Positions 41,043 through 49,570 of a DNA stretch of 64,000 nt are shown here, piece by piece (the stretch's first letter is position 1; every line of letters begins with the position of its first letter). The position numbers were made by a program, and so were the translations under genes. This DNA comes from B4-G1 sp964393895. Lineage in GTDB: Bacteria; Chloroflexota; Anaerolineae; B4-G1. A model generated the notes under the pieces. The model was not told where the DNA came from, searched no databases, and saw only the letters and a program-made list of their open reading frames with translations. Location: NCBI GenBank assembly GCA_964393895.1, contig CAYMWP010000006.1:1-64000 (forward strand), given 5' to 3'.

Positions 41043-41071
41043 ATTATACATTCTCTTGGCGTTCAAGTCAA
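41043..41071 (-). promoter_or_regulatory. Promoter of the DUF4388-GTPase operon
   Basis: Minus strand: -35 TTGACT (41066-41071), 17-bp spacer, -10 TATAAT (41043-41048). It faces away from the plus-strand promoter at 41085. Confidence 0.75.
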
Positions 41072-41084
41072 CCGGCGCCATGAC

Positions 41085-41112
41085 TTGACAATTGAATTGT
41101 ATGGTGTAAACT
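41085..41112 (+). promoter_or_regulatory. Promoter of the ABC importer genes
   Basis: -35 TTGACA (41085-41090), 16-bp spacer, -10 TAAACT (41107-41112), 65 bp before the start at 41178. Confidence 0.65.
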
Positions 41113-41177
41113 CTCAAGTCGTTGAGGTAGCCTGGCGTTTTGATAACCACCCCAAAATCCACCGTATGGAGGTTTGC

Positions 41178-42761
41178 ATGGCGAGACGTTACTGTTCCAT
41201 TCCACTTTTATTGATGGCATTGTCGCTGGCTCTTCAGGCTGGCTGTGGTTCGCCCGCTGTCGGCGGTCATCTGATCTATGGCCTCACGCTCTCCCCTTCT
41301 GGCATTGACCCCCACGTCAATGCCTCGTCGGAATTGGGTATTCCTCTCACTTCCGTCTATGACACCCTGGTCTACCGGGACCCAGAGACGGGAGAGTTTG
41401 TCGCCGGGCTGGCGGAGCGGTGGGAGCTCTCTGACGACGGACTGGTCTACACCTTCTACTTGCGCCAGGACGTCACCTTTCATGATGGCACATCCTTCGA
41501 CGCCGAGGCGGTGCGCTTCAACCTGGAGCGCATCACCAGCTCTGACCTGGCCTCCCAGAAGGCCAGCTTTATGCTCGGCCCCTACGAGCGGATGGAGGTG
41601 ATGGACGAGTATACGGTTCGCATTTATCTGAGCGAGCCGTTCGCCCCTCTGCTGGATGCGCTGAGCCAGGTCTACCTGGGAATGGCCTCTCCGGCGGCGG
41701 TCGAAAAGTGGGGGGACGAATACCAGTTACACCAGGTAGGCAGCGGCCCGTTCATCTTTGTCGAATATGTGCCTGGGGATCATCTCCTGCTGCGCCGCAA
41801 CCCCGACTATGACTGGGGGCCATCGCTCTACGAGCACGGCGCGGCGCAAGTGGACGAGATAGAATTTCGTTTCTTCACCGACCCGGCCACTCGCTCCCCG
41901 GCGTTGGAGACCGGAGAGGCGGACGTGATGGGAGAGATCCCCCCCCAGGATGCCGCCCGCCTGGAGGCCGCCGCCGACTTTTACATCGCACCGGCCGCGC
42001 CGCCCGGCGTCTCTTTGATGCTGCTGATGAACACTACCCGCCCACCGCTGGACGACATCAGGGTGCGGCAGGCGCTCGTTTATGGAACTGACCGCCCGGC
42101 CATCATCTCCACTATCTTTCGTGACACCTCCCCGGTGGCCTACGGCCCGCTCGCGGCGGCGACCTGGGGCTACGATCCGGCGGTACAAGATTATTACCCT
42201 CACGACCCTGCGCAGGCGGCGGCGCTGCTGGAGGAAGCGGGCTGGACCGATTCCGATGGGGACGGCGTCCGCGATCGGGCCGGGGAGCCGCTGCTGCTGG
42301 ATCTCTACCTGATGGGTTGGGGCTATATGCCCGAGATCGGGCAACTGCTGGCGGCACAATGGGCCGACCTGGGAATCGGCGTGGAGAGCCAGGTGGTCAG
42401 CTATCCAGAGGCGCTGGAAGTGGGCAGCGAGGGGCGCCACCATCTGATGCCCTTCAATCTCTCTAGCAGCGACCCCGACATCCTGCGCAAGTTCTTCCAC
42501 TCCCAGGCGACCTTTAACTGGGCCAGGGTGAACGATCCTGAACTGGACGCCTGGCTCGACGAGGCGGTGCGCGTCTCGGACCGGGAGCAGCGGGTCGCCC
42601 TTTACGGCTCGGTTCAGCAGCGCGTGATGGATCAGGCGTTGATCGTGCCCATCCGTGATTACGTCAACCTGAACGGGGTAAACGATCGAGTACACGGACT
42701 ACGTTTCGACTCGCTGGGCTGGTTCCCGTGGTTGATAGACGTCACGCTGGAAAAGCCCTAG
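41178..42761 (+). CDS. Lipoprotein substrate-binding protein, ABC family 5
   Basis: 527 residues from ATG 41178 (GGAGG five bases upstream). A signal peptide ends in the lipobox LALQAGC (Cys about 23). The mature protein follows the DppA/OppA pattern: GIDPHVNASSELGIPLTSVYDTLVY, LAERWELSDDGLVYTFYLR, and a family-5 core including FHDGTSFDAEAVRFNLER. The C-terminal lobe has VRQALVYGTDRPAI and AAALLEEAGWTDSDGDGVRDRAG. It would bind oligopeptides, dipeptides or other small organic solutes outside the membrane. Two permease genes follow in the same direction. Its promoter lies at 41085-41112. The ATPase genes of the system are not in the window. Confidence 0.92.
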   Translation: MARRYCSIPLLLMALSLALQAGCGSPAVGGHLIYGLTLSPSGIDPHVNASSELGIPLTSVYDTLVYRDPETGEFVAGLAERWELSDDGLVYTFYLRQDVTFHDGTSFDAEAVRFNLERITSSDLASQKASFMLGPYERMEVMDEYTVRIYLSEPFAPLLDALSQVYLGMASPAAVEKWGDEYQLHQVGSGPFIFVEYVPGDHLLLRRNPDYDWGPSLYEHGAAQVDEIEFRFFTDPATRSPALETGEADVMGEIPPQDAARLEAAADFYIAPAAPPGVSLMLLMNTTRPPLDDIRVRQALVYGTDRPAIISTIFRDTSPVAYGPLAAATWGYDPAVQDYYPHDPAQAAALLEEAGWTDSDGDGVRDRAGEPLLLDLYLMGWGYMPEIGQLLAAQWADLGIGVESQVVSYPEALEVGSEGRHHLMPFNLSSSDPDILRKFFHSQATFNWARVNDPELDAWLDEAVRVSDREQRVALYGSVQQRVMDQALIVPIRDYVNLNGVNDRVHGLRFDSLGWFPWLIDVTLEKP

Positions 42762-42779
42762 CCGTCCAGCCTGGTTAGA

Positions 42780-43712
42780 ATGACGATGCGGTACGTGGGC
42801 CGCAAGTCGTTGCAGGCGATTTTTGTGCTTTGGCTTGCGGCAACCCTGGTCTTTTTTGCCCTGCTGGTGACCCCCGGCGACCCGGCCGGGGCGTTGCTGG
42901 CCGCTTCCGGCGCTACCGCCGAGGACGTTGCCGAGCGCAGGGCAGAGTTGGGCTTGGACGATCCGCCTCTGCTCCAATACACTCGCTACGTGGCGGACCT
43001 GGCCCGGGGGGAGCTGGGCTGGTCGTGGTTGCACGGCCGCCCGGTGGGCCAAATGATCCTGGAGCAGCTCTTGCCGACGGCCGAGTTGGCGGTAGCGGCG
43101 ACGGCGGTGGGGTTGGCGGTGGGGCTGAGCGTAGGAGTGCTGGCGGCCGTCCGCCGGACCACTTGGCTGGACACAGTGGCGACCGTCGTCGCCGTGTTGG
43201 GCATTTCCACTCCTACCTACTGGTCTGGTCTCCTGGCGATCCTGTTTTTCTCCTTGCGCCTCCATTGGCTGCCCGCTACCGGTGAGGGGGGACTGCGTCA
43301 CCTGGCGCTGCCGGCCCTGGTGCTGGGCTTTGCCCTCTCCGGCTCCATCGCTCGCATGGTGCGGGCGCGAGTGGCGGAGGTGATCGAGTCCCCCTTCGTG
43401 CTGGCGGCGCGGGCGCGCGGTCTCCCGGCGCGACGGGTGCTCTGCGTCCACGTGCTGCGCGCCGCGCTGGGGCCGGCCCTGGCGGTCACTGCCCTTCAGT
43501 TCGGATTTTTGTTAGGCGGGGCGGTGGTCACAGAGTCGGTCTTTGCCCGGCGCGGGCTGGGCCGCCTGGCGGTCGAGGCGATCCTGTGGCAAGATCTGCC
43601 GGTGGTGCGGGGCGTGGTGTTGGTCGGCGCGCTGGCCTACGTCTTGGTCAACCTGGCGTCTGATTTGATCCAGGCCTGGCTCGACCCCCGGCTGCGGGAA
43701 GAACTCGCGTGA
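42780..43712 (+). CDS. ABC importer permease, DppB-type
   Basis: 310 residues with six helices; ATG 42780 (ATG 42786 in the same frame) has no strong ribosome binding site and lies 18 bp after the previous stop. The conserved EAA-type loop sits at about 205-222 (VIESPFVLAARARGLPARR), the point of contact with the ATPase. N-terminal TMRYVGRKSLQAIFVLWLAA and LLVTPGDPAG are typical of DppB/OppB. It pairs with the second permease, overlapping its start by 4 bases, to form the membrane channel for the family-5 binding protein. Confidence 0.92.
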   Translation: MTMRYVGRKSLQAIFVLWLAATLVFFALLVTPGDPAGALLAASGATAEDVAERRAELGLDDPPLLQYTRYVADLARGELGWSWLHGRPVGQMILEQLLPTAELAVAATAVGLAVGLSVGVLAAVRRTTWLDTVATVVAVLGISTPTYWSGLLAILFFSLRLHWLPATGEGGLRHLALPALVLGFALSGSIARMVRARVAEVIESPFVLAARARGLPARRVLCVHVLRAALGPALAVTALQFGFLLGGAVVTESVFARRGLGRLAVEAILWQDLPVVRGVVLVGALAYVLVNLASDLIQAWLDPRLREELA

Positions 43713-44539
43713 TCTCTTGGTCTGCTTCGACGCGCCGCCTGCCGCTGCGCCGCCCGGCGATCCTGGCGGCCTTGACGTGGCTCGTTCTGATAACGCTGGG
43801 AGCGATGCTGGTCCCCCTGTTCGCCCCCGGCGGCCCCCTGGTCGCCGATTCCACCCGCGTGCTCCTGCCGCCGGGAGCGGGGAACCTTCTGGGAACGGAC
43901 TTTTTGGGCCGGGACATCCTGGCCCGCCTGCTGTGGGGCGGGCGCTGGACCTTGTGGATGGGGACGGTGGCGCTGGCGTTGGCGGTGGGGCTGGGGCTGC
44001 CCGTGGGACTGGCGGCGGGTAGCTTGGGCGGCCGAACCGATGCGGTGCTGATGCGGCTGGTGGATGCTCTGCTCGCCTTTCCGGGTCTCCTCATGGCCAT
44101 GGTGGCAGTGGCGGCGCTGGGAACGGGCCTGGCCTCGGTGGCGACAGCGGTGGGATTGGCGGCTGCCTTTCCCTACGCTCGGGTGGCGCGGAGCGTCGCG
44201 CTGGAGGTGCGCGGGCAACCCTACGTCGAGGCGGCTCGCTCTGTGGGATGTAGCCCGTGGCGGATTGCGGTTCGTCACATCTTGCCCAACGCTGCTCCGT
44301 CGCTCATTGCTTTCGCTGCTACACAACTGGGGTGGGTTCTGCTCAGCGGGGCGGCGCTCAACTTTTTGGGATTGGGCGTGCCTCCGGGCACTCCCGAATG
44401 GGGCGTGATGCTGGCCGATGGTCGCGGCTATCTGAGGGATGCGCCGTGGGCCAGCCTCTTTCCGGGGCTGGCGCTCACGCTGACGGTGTTGGCGGCCAAT
44501 CTGGTGGGAGATGGGTTGCAGGAAGCGTTGCAGCCATAG
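43709..44539 (+). CDS. ABC importer permease, DppC-type
   Basis: 276 residues beginning GTG 43709 within the previous stop (GTGA overlap). Five to six helices; LLGTDFLGRDILARLLWGGRW (about 61-81) and the EAA-type loop YVEAARSVGCSPWRIAVRHI (about 172-191) are DppC hallmarks, and the C-terminus LGVPPGTPEWGVMLADGRGYL is typical. With DppB it makes the transmembrane pore. No ATPase gene follows; the next gene is on the opposite strand, so ATPases must be encoded elsewhere, as in systems sharing a common pair. Confidence 0.93.
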   Translation: MISWSASTRRLPLRRPAILAALTWLVLITLGAMLVPLFAPGGPLVADSTRVLLPPGAGNLLGTDFLGRDILARLLWGGRWTLWMGTVALALAVGLGLPVGLAAGSLGGRTDAVLMRLVDALLAFPGLLMAMVAVAALGTGLASVATAVGLAAAFPYARVARSVALEVRGQPYVEAARSVGCSPWRIAVRHILPNAAPSLIAFAATQLGWVLLSGAALNFLGLGVPPGTPEWGVMLADGRGYLRDAPWASLFPGLALTLTVLAANLVGDGLQEALQP

Positions 44540-44580
44540 GGTTGCAGTCCCTGGTCTTTGGCCTTCGTAGGGCGGGTTTC

Positions 44581-45294
44581 TTACCAGCCGTAGGCCCCCA
44601 GGCCGCTGACGTATTTCGAGTTGCGGCTGCGGGGCGCCGGGAAGCGGGCGACGATCTCTGTCAGCCGCTCCGCCTGTTCCTGCCCGCTTTTGATCTCGAT
44701 CACCACGTTGTCGGCGATGGGGAGGCGGGCTTGGAGGTTGGGGCGCAGCACGAGCCGTTGATCGTAGGCAGCCTGGGCAAAATCCAACGTGGCTCGTATG
44801 GCGCTATCCGGGGTGACGTAATACTCGCGCCGGTAGTGGTTGAGCAGGGTGGGTCGGTTCACCGTTTGTAGTATCGCCCGCCAATCTGGCCCGACGTTGG
44901 CTCGAATGGTCTCCAATATCTCGCTCCACGGCGCGCTCATATCCAGCTTGCACGGCAACAGGTAACGCCTCTTTTTCCCCAGCATATTGCGCTTCTGTTT
45001 CAATTCCAGATAGGGCTGGATGTCCGTCATCGCTTCGCCGTACCAGCGCAGGCGTAGCTTGTCTCGTGCGCTCAAGCCGGCCAAGTTCTCGCTCAAGCTG
45101 CTCAGGTGTAGTGTGTCCAGGTACAGGCTGTTGACCCGGCGCGGCGGGTAGGCGACCGCGAACCCGGCCGGATGGAGCCGTATCCACGAGCGGGCCTGGG
45201 GCAACAGATGAGGGGCGCAGACCAGCTTTAGCTCGTAGCGCAGGTCGGCGTGGGATTGGACGTCGTGTGATTGTTGGTCCATTGATGTCGTCAT
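44581..45294 (-). CDS. VTC-domain polyphosphate-polymerase-type protein
   Basis: 237 residues starting ATG 45294 behind AGGAG, 9 bp after the CotH stop. The VTC-domain pattern is clear: LRYELKLVCAPHLLP, RVNSLYLDTLHLSS (about 53-66), DKLRLRWYGE (about 77-86), YLELKQKRNMLGKKRRYLL (about 94-112), and a late IEIKSGQE (about 200-207). The basic and acidic residues in these strands make up the triphosphate-tunnel-type active site of the VTC4 family. These proteins make polyphosphate from ATP in eukaryotes; bacterial VTC-domain proteins are poorly studied. It is the last gene of a DUF4956-CotH-CotH operon, so a joint extracytoplasmic phosphate-chemistry role is plausible but inferred. Confidence 0.88.
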   Translation of the reverse strand: MTTSMDQQSHDVQSHADLRYELKLVCAPHLLPQARSWIRLHPAGFAVAYPPRRVNSLYLDTLHLSSLSENLAGLSARDKLRLRWYGEAMTDIQPYLELKQKRNMLGKKRRYLLPCKLDMSAPWSEILETIRANVGPDWRAILQTVNRPTLLNHYRREYYVTPDSAIRATLDFAQAAYDQRLVLRPNLQARLPIADNVVIEIKSGQEQAERLTEIVARFPAPRSRNSKYVSGLGAYGW

Positions 45295-45303
45295 TTGAGT
45301 CTC

Positions 45304-47595
45304 CTATTGCGCTGGCAGCAGGCCGTCCGATAGCACGCCGAAGGAGGCCGGGGTTACGGCGTTGCTGGTGCTGATAAAGGCGATGCCCCGGTCGTCGGCA
45401 AAGGCCGGCGTGGGCCCGGGGGCCAGGAGCACCAGGTTGTCGCTCGGCCCTGGGTTGAAGCCGGGGTCGGTGCGGGCGTCCAGGGCGGGGTTGCCGGCGT
45501 GGAGCACCATCAGCCGGTCCCAGCAGTTCAAGTCATCCCGGGAGCCATCCTCGCCCACGACGATGCGGATGATCGTGCCGGACGGAACGCGGGCCAGGGC
45601 CGGGTCGCCGGCAAAGATGAGCGAGCCTTCGTCGCTGGCGCTCTTGGTGTCGTTGTCGGTGATGCGCCAGCCGCGCAGGTCTACTCCGCCGGGCCGTATC
45701 ACTCGCAGCTCGAACCAACTCTCCTCGCCCATCCGGTAGCCGGCAAAGACCACGTCGCCGGGGCGAGGGACGTCGTCGGAGAGCGGCTCGAAGCGGGGCG
45801 CGATGGTCTGTGCGGCATCGAGCGTCAGCGTGATGGCGGGGGTCTGGGGGAGGTCGGATGGCTCCCACCCGGCGAAGCGGAAGCCGGGCACGGGGGCGGC
45901 GGTGATTTGGATGGGAACGTTCTGAAAGTAGACGCCCTGCCAGGGCAGGTCTTGCACCAGGTGGTGGTTGATGGCGACGTAGCCGGCTCCGCTGACCGGC
46001 GGCTCGAGGGTGAGCCGTGCGGTGCCTCCCAACCCGAACCTTTCGACGATGTGCTGGCGGACGAAATCGGGGCGGCGGCGGCAAAAGTCGCGCAGTTCCT
46101 CCACGCTCGTCTCCCAATCAACCGAGCTTGACCAGCGGCTCGTCTCGTAGGCTATGTCCGGCTCGAGCGCGGTGGCCAGCTCGTCAACGTGCGCGATGAC
46201 CGAGGGAGGGGCAAGGGTGGTGTTGAGCAGGTCGGCGGCGCGGGAGAGAAAGCGGTGGAGGAAGGCGCTGTTTTCCAGCAGCTTGCGCAGCAGGAGCGCG
46301 TCGCGTCCCCCTGTTTCGGGCCAGTTGTATTCCAGCACTCGCTCCACCAGGTTCAGTTCCGCATAGCTGTGGCCGTCCGCCCCAAAGGCGTGGTCGGTGT
46401 CCCAGAACATCCACTGCCAGCGTCCCCCCTGCACGCGGGGTCGGAACTGTTGCACGTTGTGGTGCGGCCAGTCGAAATTGGCGGCATAGATGTGGAGGAT
46501 GGTATAGTCAATAAAGTTGGCAATATCCACCTGGGTCTGGACGTAGGCATAGTTGGCCGGGGTTGCCAGGTCGTGAGTCGCGACGAATTGGAGCAGGTGG
46601 TCCCAGTTTTCGCGGTCTCCCATCAGGGTCGCCCGCTCCCCGACGTGTTCGGGCGAGTCCAGAAAATCGGCCGCTCTGACGCCGTAGCGCTCCGCCAAGA
46701 AGCGGTCGTCTATGCGCTCGCGGGCGTAATAGATGCCCCACGGCGCGCCGTTGATGAACAGCAGTACCGGTTGGCTGTGCACGGCGTATCCGCCCAGTTC
46801 GAGCGCCAGCTTATCGGCCAACTGGTTGCGTATGAGAGTCCAGTTGGAGTAGTTCGGATGGGGAAAGGTGTACCAATCCTGTCCCCCGTTGTGCAGCACC
46901 AGGCGCTTGAACGATCGTGCGTCGCTATCGGCGAACAGGGGGTACTCGAGCCGGTTTAGCCCGTACTGCTGGCGGAAGTAGAGCCGCAGTGACTTTTTGT
47001 CAAAGTCGCGGCTGGCTCCGCCGTGGAGACGCACACCGGCCGGGACGTGGAACCCCGAGCGGCGATCCCGGTCTATGTAGGCGACGTCTGCCGGTCGCTC
47101 CCAGGCCATTCCCCTCTCGTGACTGTTGGCGGGAGCATAGATGCCGCGCTCAGCGTTCCACAGGTCATCGGGGTCTATGATCAGAGAGATCAGGGGTAAT
47201 TCCGCCTGCAGGCCGACAAAGTAGGAGGCGCTGACCACCGGCCCTGGTTCACCGCCTGGCAGAGTGGCCCTGGCGCGCACGACGGTGACGGCGGGCGCGG
47301 CGCTGTTCAGGTGGATGGGTTGGGTGTAGAGCTCTCCGGCGGTGTGGGTGGGTGTGCGGCCATCGAGCGTAAAGATCACGCGGGAGTCGGGGTGGGGCGG
47401 GCGGATCTCCAGGCGGACGTCGTGGTCGTAGTAGCCGCCGGGTGGGTATAAGGTAGGCTCCAGCGCGGGGTCCGTCGTGGAGGGACGGCGGGCGGTCAGT
47501 ATCTCGACGGGGTAGAGTGCGGCCAGCGCCAGCACCGTGAGAAGGGTGATCCACAGGTGCAGGGCGTGTCTTTGGCGCTTGGACGTTTGTTGCAC
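45304..47595 (-). CDS. CotH-family protein with Ig-like and C-terminal domains
   Basis: 763 residues starting GTG 47595 six bases after GAGG. A membrane anchor spans about 13-30. A chitobiase/HEX_C-type module is at about 47-128 (YPPGGYYDHDVRLEI, RVIFTLDGRTPT). The CotH core spans about 134-500 and includes GVRLHGGASRDFDKKSLRLY, WGIYYARERIDDRFL (about 286-300) and MFWDTDHAFG (about 396-405, the catalytic-type DTD). CotH proteins are atypical kinases that phosphorylate extracytoplasmic or secreted proteins. The C-terminal region (about 620-740) has a lamin-tail-like pattern (VFAGYRMGEESWFELRV). The core motifs are intact. It is in an operon with the VTC protein, which suggests coupled secreted-protein phosphorylation. 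Confidence 0.9.
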   Translation of the reverse strand: MQQTSKRQRHALHLWITLLTVLALAALYPVEILTARRPSTTDPALEPTLYPPGGYYDHDVRLEIRPPHPDSRVIFTLDGRTPTHTAGELYTQPIHLNSAAPAVTVVRARATLPGGEPGPVVSASYFVGLQAELPLISLIIDPDDLWNAERGIYAPANSHERGMAWERPADVAYIDRDRRSGFHVPAGVRLHGGASRDFDKKSLRLYFRQQYGLNRLEYPLFADSDARSFKRLVLHNGGQDWYTFPHPNYSNWTLIRNQLADKLALELGGYAVHSQPVLLFINGAPWGIYYARERIDDRFLAERYGVRAADFLDSPEHVGERATLMGDRENWDHLLQFVATHDLATPANYAYVQTQVDIANFIDYTILHIYAANFDWPHHNVQQFRPRVQGGRWQWMFWDTDHAFGADGHSYAELNLVERVLEYNWPETGGRDALLLRKLLENSAFLHRFLSRAADLLNTTLAPPSVIAHVDELATALEPDIAYETSRWSSSVDWETSVEELRDFCRRRPDFVRQHIVERFGLGGTARLTLEPPVSGAGYVAINHHLVQDLPWQGVYFQNVPIQITAAPVPGFRFAGWEPSDLPQTPAITLTLDAAQTIAPRFEPLSDDVPRPGDVVFAGYRMGEESWFELRVIRPGGVDLRGWRITDNDTKSASDEGSLIFAGDPALARVPSGTIIRIVVGEDGSRDDLNCWDRLMVLHAGNPALDARTDPGFNPGPSDNLVLLAPGPTPAFADDRGIAFISTSNAVTPASFGVLSDGLLPAQ

Positions 47596-47636
47596 GCATT
47601 ACCTCTTGGGGGAATCATTTTCGACCATCTCTGCGG

Positions 47637-47779
47637 TTAGGAAGAGGATTCGTTATGGAAGAAATCTATATCGGCGGTCGCGTGGGGGTAACCGTGATAA
47701 CCAACCGCGTAACCGCCGACCAGCAAGTACTCGACCTTATGTTTGTCGAGCAGCAGTAAAAACTCTTAAAACCGATCAT
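47637..47779 (-). pseudogene. Remnant of a nucleotidyltransferase gene
   Basis: On the minus strand a frame starting ATG 47779 (abutting the upstream TGA) reads MIGFK and then shifts by one base. In the shifted frame it reads EFLLLLDKHKVEYLLVGGYA and then VGYHGYPHATADIDFF. This is the classic VGGYAvxxHGxpRxTxDID signature of small nucleotidyltransferases. It ends at a TAA (47637-47639) after about 42 residues, whereas complete relatives have roughly 150-250. The single-base shift and early stop show a decayed gene. Its position right after a CotH stop shows it once belonged to this operon. A functional copy would have used nucleotide chemistry alongside CotH and VTC. Confidence 0.75.
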
Positions 47780-49519
47780 TCACTCCGTGGTCTCTACCGC
47801 GAGTATGTCCGGGTAACCCTGGCGCGCCAGGGTCAGATGGGCGGTCGAGAGGCCCGGAATCTGGGTGGCGACCTGGATGTCCACTTCCTGCATAAAGTCA
47901 AGCTCGTTATCCAGGCGGTGAATCTCAACCAGGGGCAGATCAAAGTAGACGTAGCGCAGCACCGGCGCTCGGGTTGTGTCGAGGGCGCGCAGGATGATCG
48001 GGCCGGCATCGTCGAGCAAGAGTTCGGCGGCGCCATCTTGCAGCCACTCGCGGTTTGCCGGCAAAAAGGTCGCCCCGCCGATGTCAAAGCCGACGATCTC
48101 CACCGGCAGGTTCAAGACGTTCGCCACGGCGACCCGTATCGTCCCGCTCATCGTCAGCGTGGGCGATCCCAGGTAGGCAAACACCGGCTGCACGGGGTCG
48201 AGGGAGCGAGCCATTTGTTCCTGGCGGGCGCGCAGTTCGTCCCAGGGAGATCCATCGGCGCTCACCGCTTGGCGGAGACGCTCGTATTCCTCCTCCAAAT
48301 CGGCCTGCAATTGGTCCAGGTATTCGGGCTGGCTGACGCGCCAGGCTTCCCGGACGTAGGCGGCCTGGATGGCGGGGTCGTCGTAGGTGGCGGAGAGTGA
48401 GACCCGCGCGTCGCTGCCTAACGCGGCGCCATCAGAATGACCGGTTTCAAAAGCTAATGGGTTGCCGTTAAAGCCGATCGGCTCCAACCGGCCGGAGGTG
48501 GGGTTGTAGTAATAGTGCAGGTTGACCAGCGACGTGGCCGGGGTCGCGCCCCACAGGTCAACCAGGGCCAGGAAGCGCCCGTATTGTTCTATGTCGAACA
48601 CCTGGGAGGCCCTTAGCTCGCCGGCCTGGAGCGCGCGCAGCAGGCCGATGGCGGCGTCTCTCTGGGCGGATAGAGCGGGGTCGCTATCAATGGCGGCGTC
48701 GCGGAAGGCGTCCACCTCAAAGTACTGAAAGTCGGTGGTAGAGAGGTTGGCGATGGGATCGGCGTAGGCGGCCTGGGCGTCTCCCTCAAAGTGGGCGACT
48801 GACTCCCACAGCAGGTCGGCGTCGAAGCGGACGATGACGCCCTCCGGACGTCCCTGGGACGTCAGCAGTTCGTTGGCGAACCCCTCTTGCAGACTGTAGA
48901 GTCCCCAGTCGTCGCCGTTAAAGATCAGGTGGACAAACTGGCAGCGGGCTGCCAGTATGCCCTCGCGCTCCAGGGCGCGGGCAAAGGCCCACTCGCCCAA
49001 CCAGTTGTTGGTGGCCGGGTCGGAGAGGTAGAAGCGCTGCATACCGAGCAGTTGGCGGTTCTGGCGGGTGCGGACTTCAAAGCCCCATTTTCCATCGTCG
49101 TCCAGGCGGTCGGCGGGGCCTTCCAGCAGCCTCATTCTGACCGGGACGGCGCTTTCCTCTGACTGAATGGTGACTGCGTCCACCGATGACCTGATGGTGG
49201 CTGCGCCCACCGATGACTTGATGGTGGCGGTGACAAAGTCCTGGTTGGATGGGATGTAGACGCCGTCCTGCAATGCCTGCTCCCGCTGCCCCAGAATGTC
49301 GTTGTAGGAGCTAAAATTCATATCAACGACCAGCATGGGCAGGTCTGTGGAGGGGGTTATGGACTGGGTGATACGGAGTGGGATTGACCGCAAAACGTCG
49401 AGCGCGTCGTCCCATTCCTGCCCGCCGGCGAGCAGGCCAACGATAAACACGAGCAGGAGCGCGCCGATCCATCTCAGGCTCTGCGTCGAGCGCCGCTCAG
49501 GTTGTTGACCGATTTTCAT
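47780..49519 (-). CDS. CotH-like kinase-family protein, shorter paralogue
   Basis: 579 residues starting ATG 49519 without a strong ribosome binding site. An N-terminal helix (about 14-34, RWIGALLLVFIVGLLAGG) anchors or exports it. Shared CotH features: GKWGFEVRTRQNRQLLGMQRFYL (about 145-167), LGEWAFARALEREG, QFVHLIFNGDDWGLYSLQEGF (about 196-216), and YYNPTSGRLEPIGFNGNPLAF (about 337-357). The DTD-type loop of typical CotH is replaced by GFNGNP, so catalysis may differ from the downstream paralogue. An internal repeat (TATIKSSVGAATIRSSVDAV) is visible at about 97-116. It is in the DUF4956-CotH-CotH-VTC operon. Confidence 0.8.
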   Translation of the reverse strand: MKIGQQPERRSTQSLRWIGALLLVFIVGLLAGGQEWDDALDVLRSIPLRITQSITPSTDLPMLVVDMNFSSYNDILGQREQALQDGVYIPSNQDFVTATIKSSVGAATIRSSVDAVTIQSEESAVPVRMRLLEGPADRLDDDGKWGFEVRTRQNRQLLGMQRFYLSDPATNNWLGEWAFARALEREGILAARCQFVHLIFNGDDWGLYSLQEGFANELLTSQGRPEGVIVRFDADLLWESVAHFEGDAQAAYADPIANLSTTDFQYFEVDAFRDAAIDSDPALSAQRDAAIGLLRALQAGELRASQVFDIEQYGRFLALVDLWGATPATSLVNLHYYYNPTSGRLEPIGFNGNPLAFETGHSDGAALGSDARVSLSATYDDPAIQAAYVREAWRVSQPEYLDQLQADLEEEYERLRQAVSADGSPWDELRARQEQMARSLDPVQPVFAYLGSPTLTMSGTIRVAVANVLNLPVEIVGFDIGGATFLPANREWLQDGAAELLLDDAGPIILRALDTTRAPVLRYVYFDLPLVEIHRLDNELDFMQEVDIQVATQIPGLSTAHLTLARQGYPDILAVETTE

Positions 49520-49536
49520 AGGACATCGTCGGGAAG

Positions 49537-49570
49537 AGACTCTAAAGGTTTTCTGAAACCTTTAGAGTCT
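49537..49570. repeat. Perfect 15-bp-arm palindrome between DUF4956 and CotH genes
   Basis: Arms AGACTCTAAAGGTTT (49537-49551) and AAACCTTTAGAGTCT (49556-49570) with a 4-base loop, starting at the DUF4956 stop. A degenerate copy lies at 39270-39303. No T tract follows on either strand, so it is an intercistronic hairpin or mobile palindrome rather than a standard terminator. Confidence 0.75.

Noticed and set aside
44573..44590. GGGCGGGTTTCTTACC sequence shared with 50443-50461
   Set aside because: Only a short partial match; too little to define a repeat family from this window.
47655..47759. Small plus-strand frame (34 codons, MEEIYIGG)
   Set aside because: The opposite strand reads as the nucleotidyltransferase signature, which explains the sequence better.
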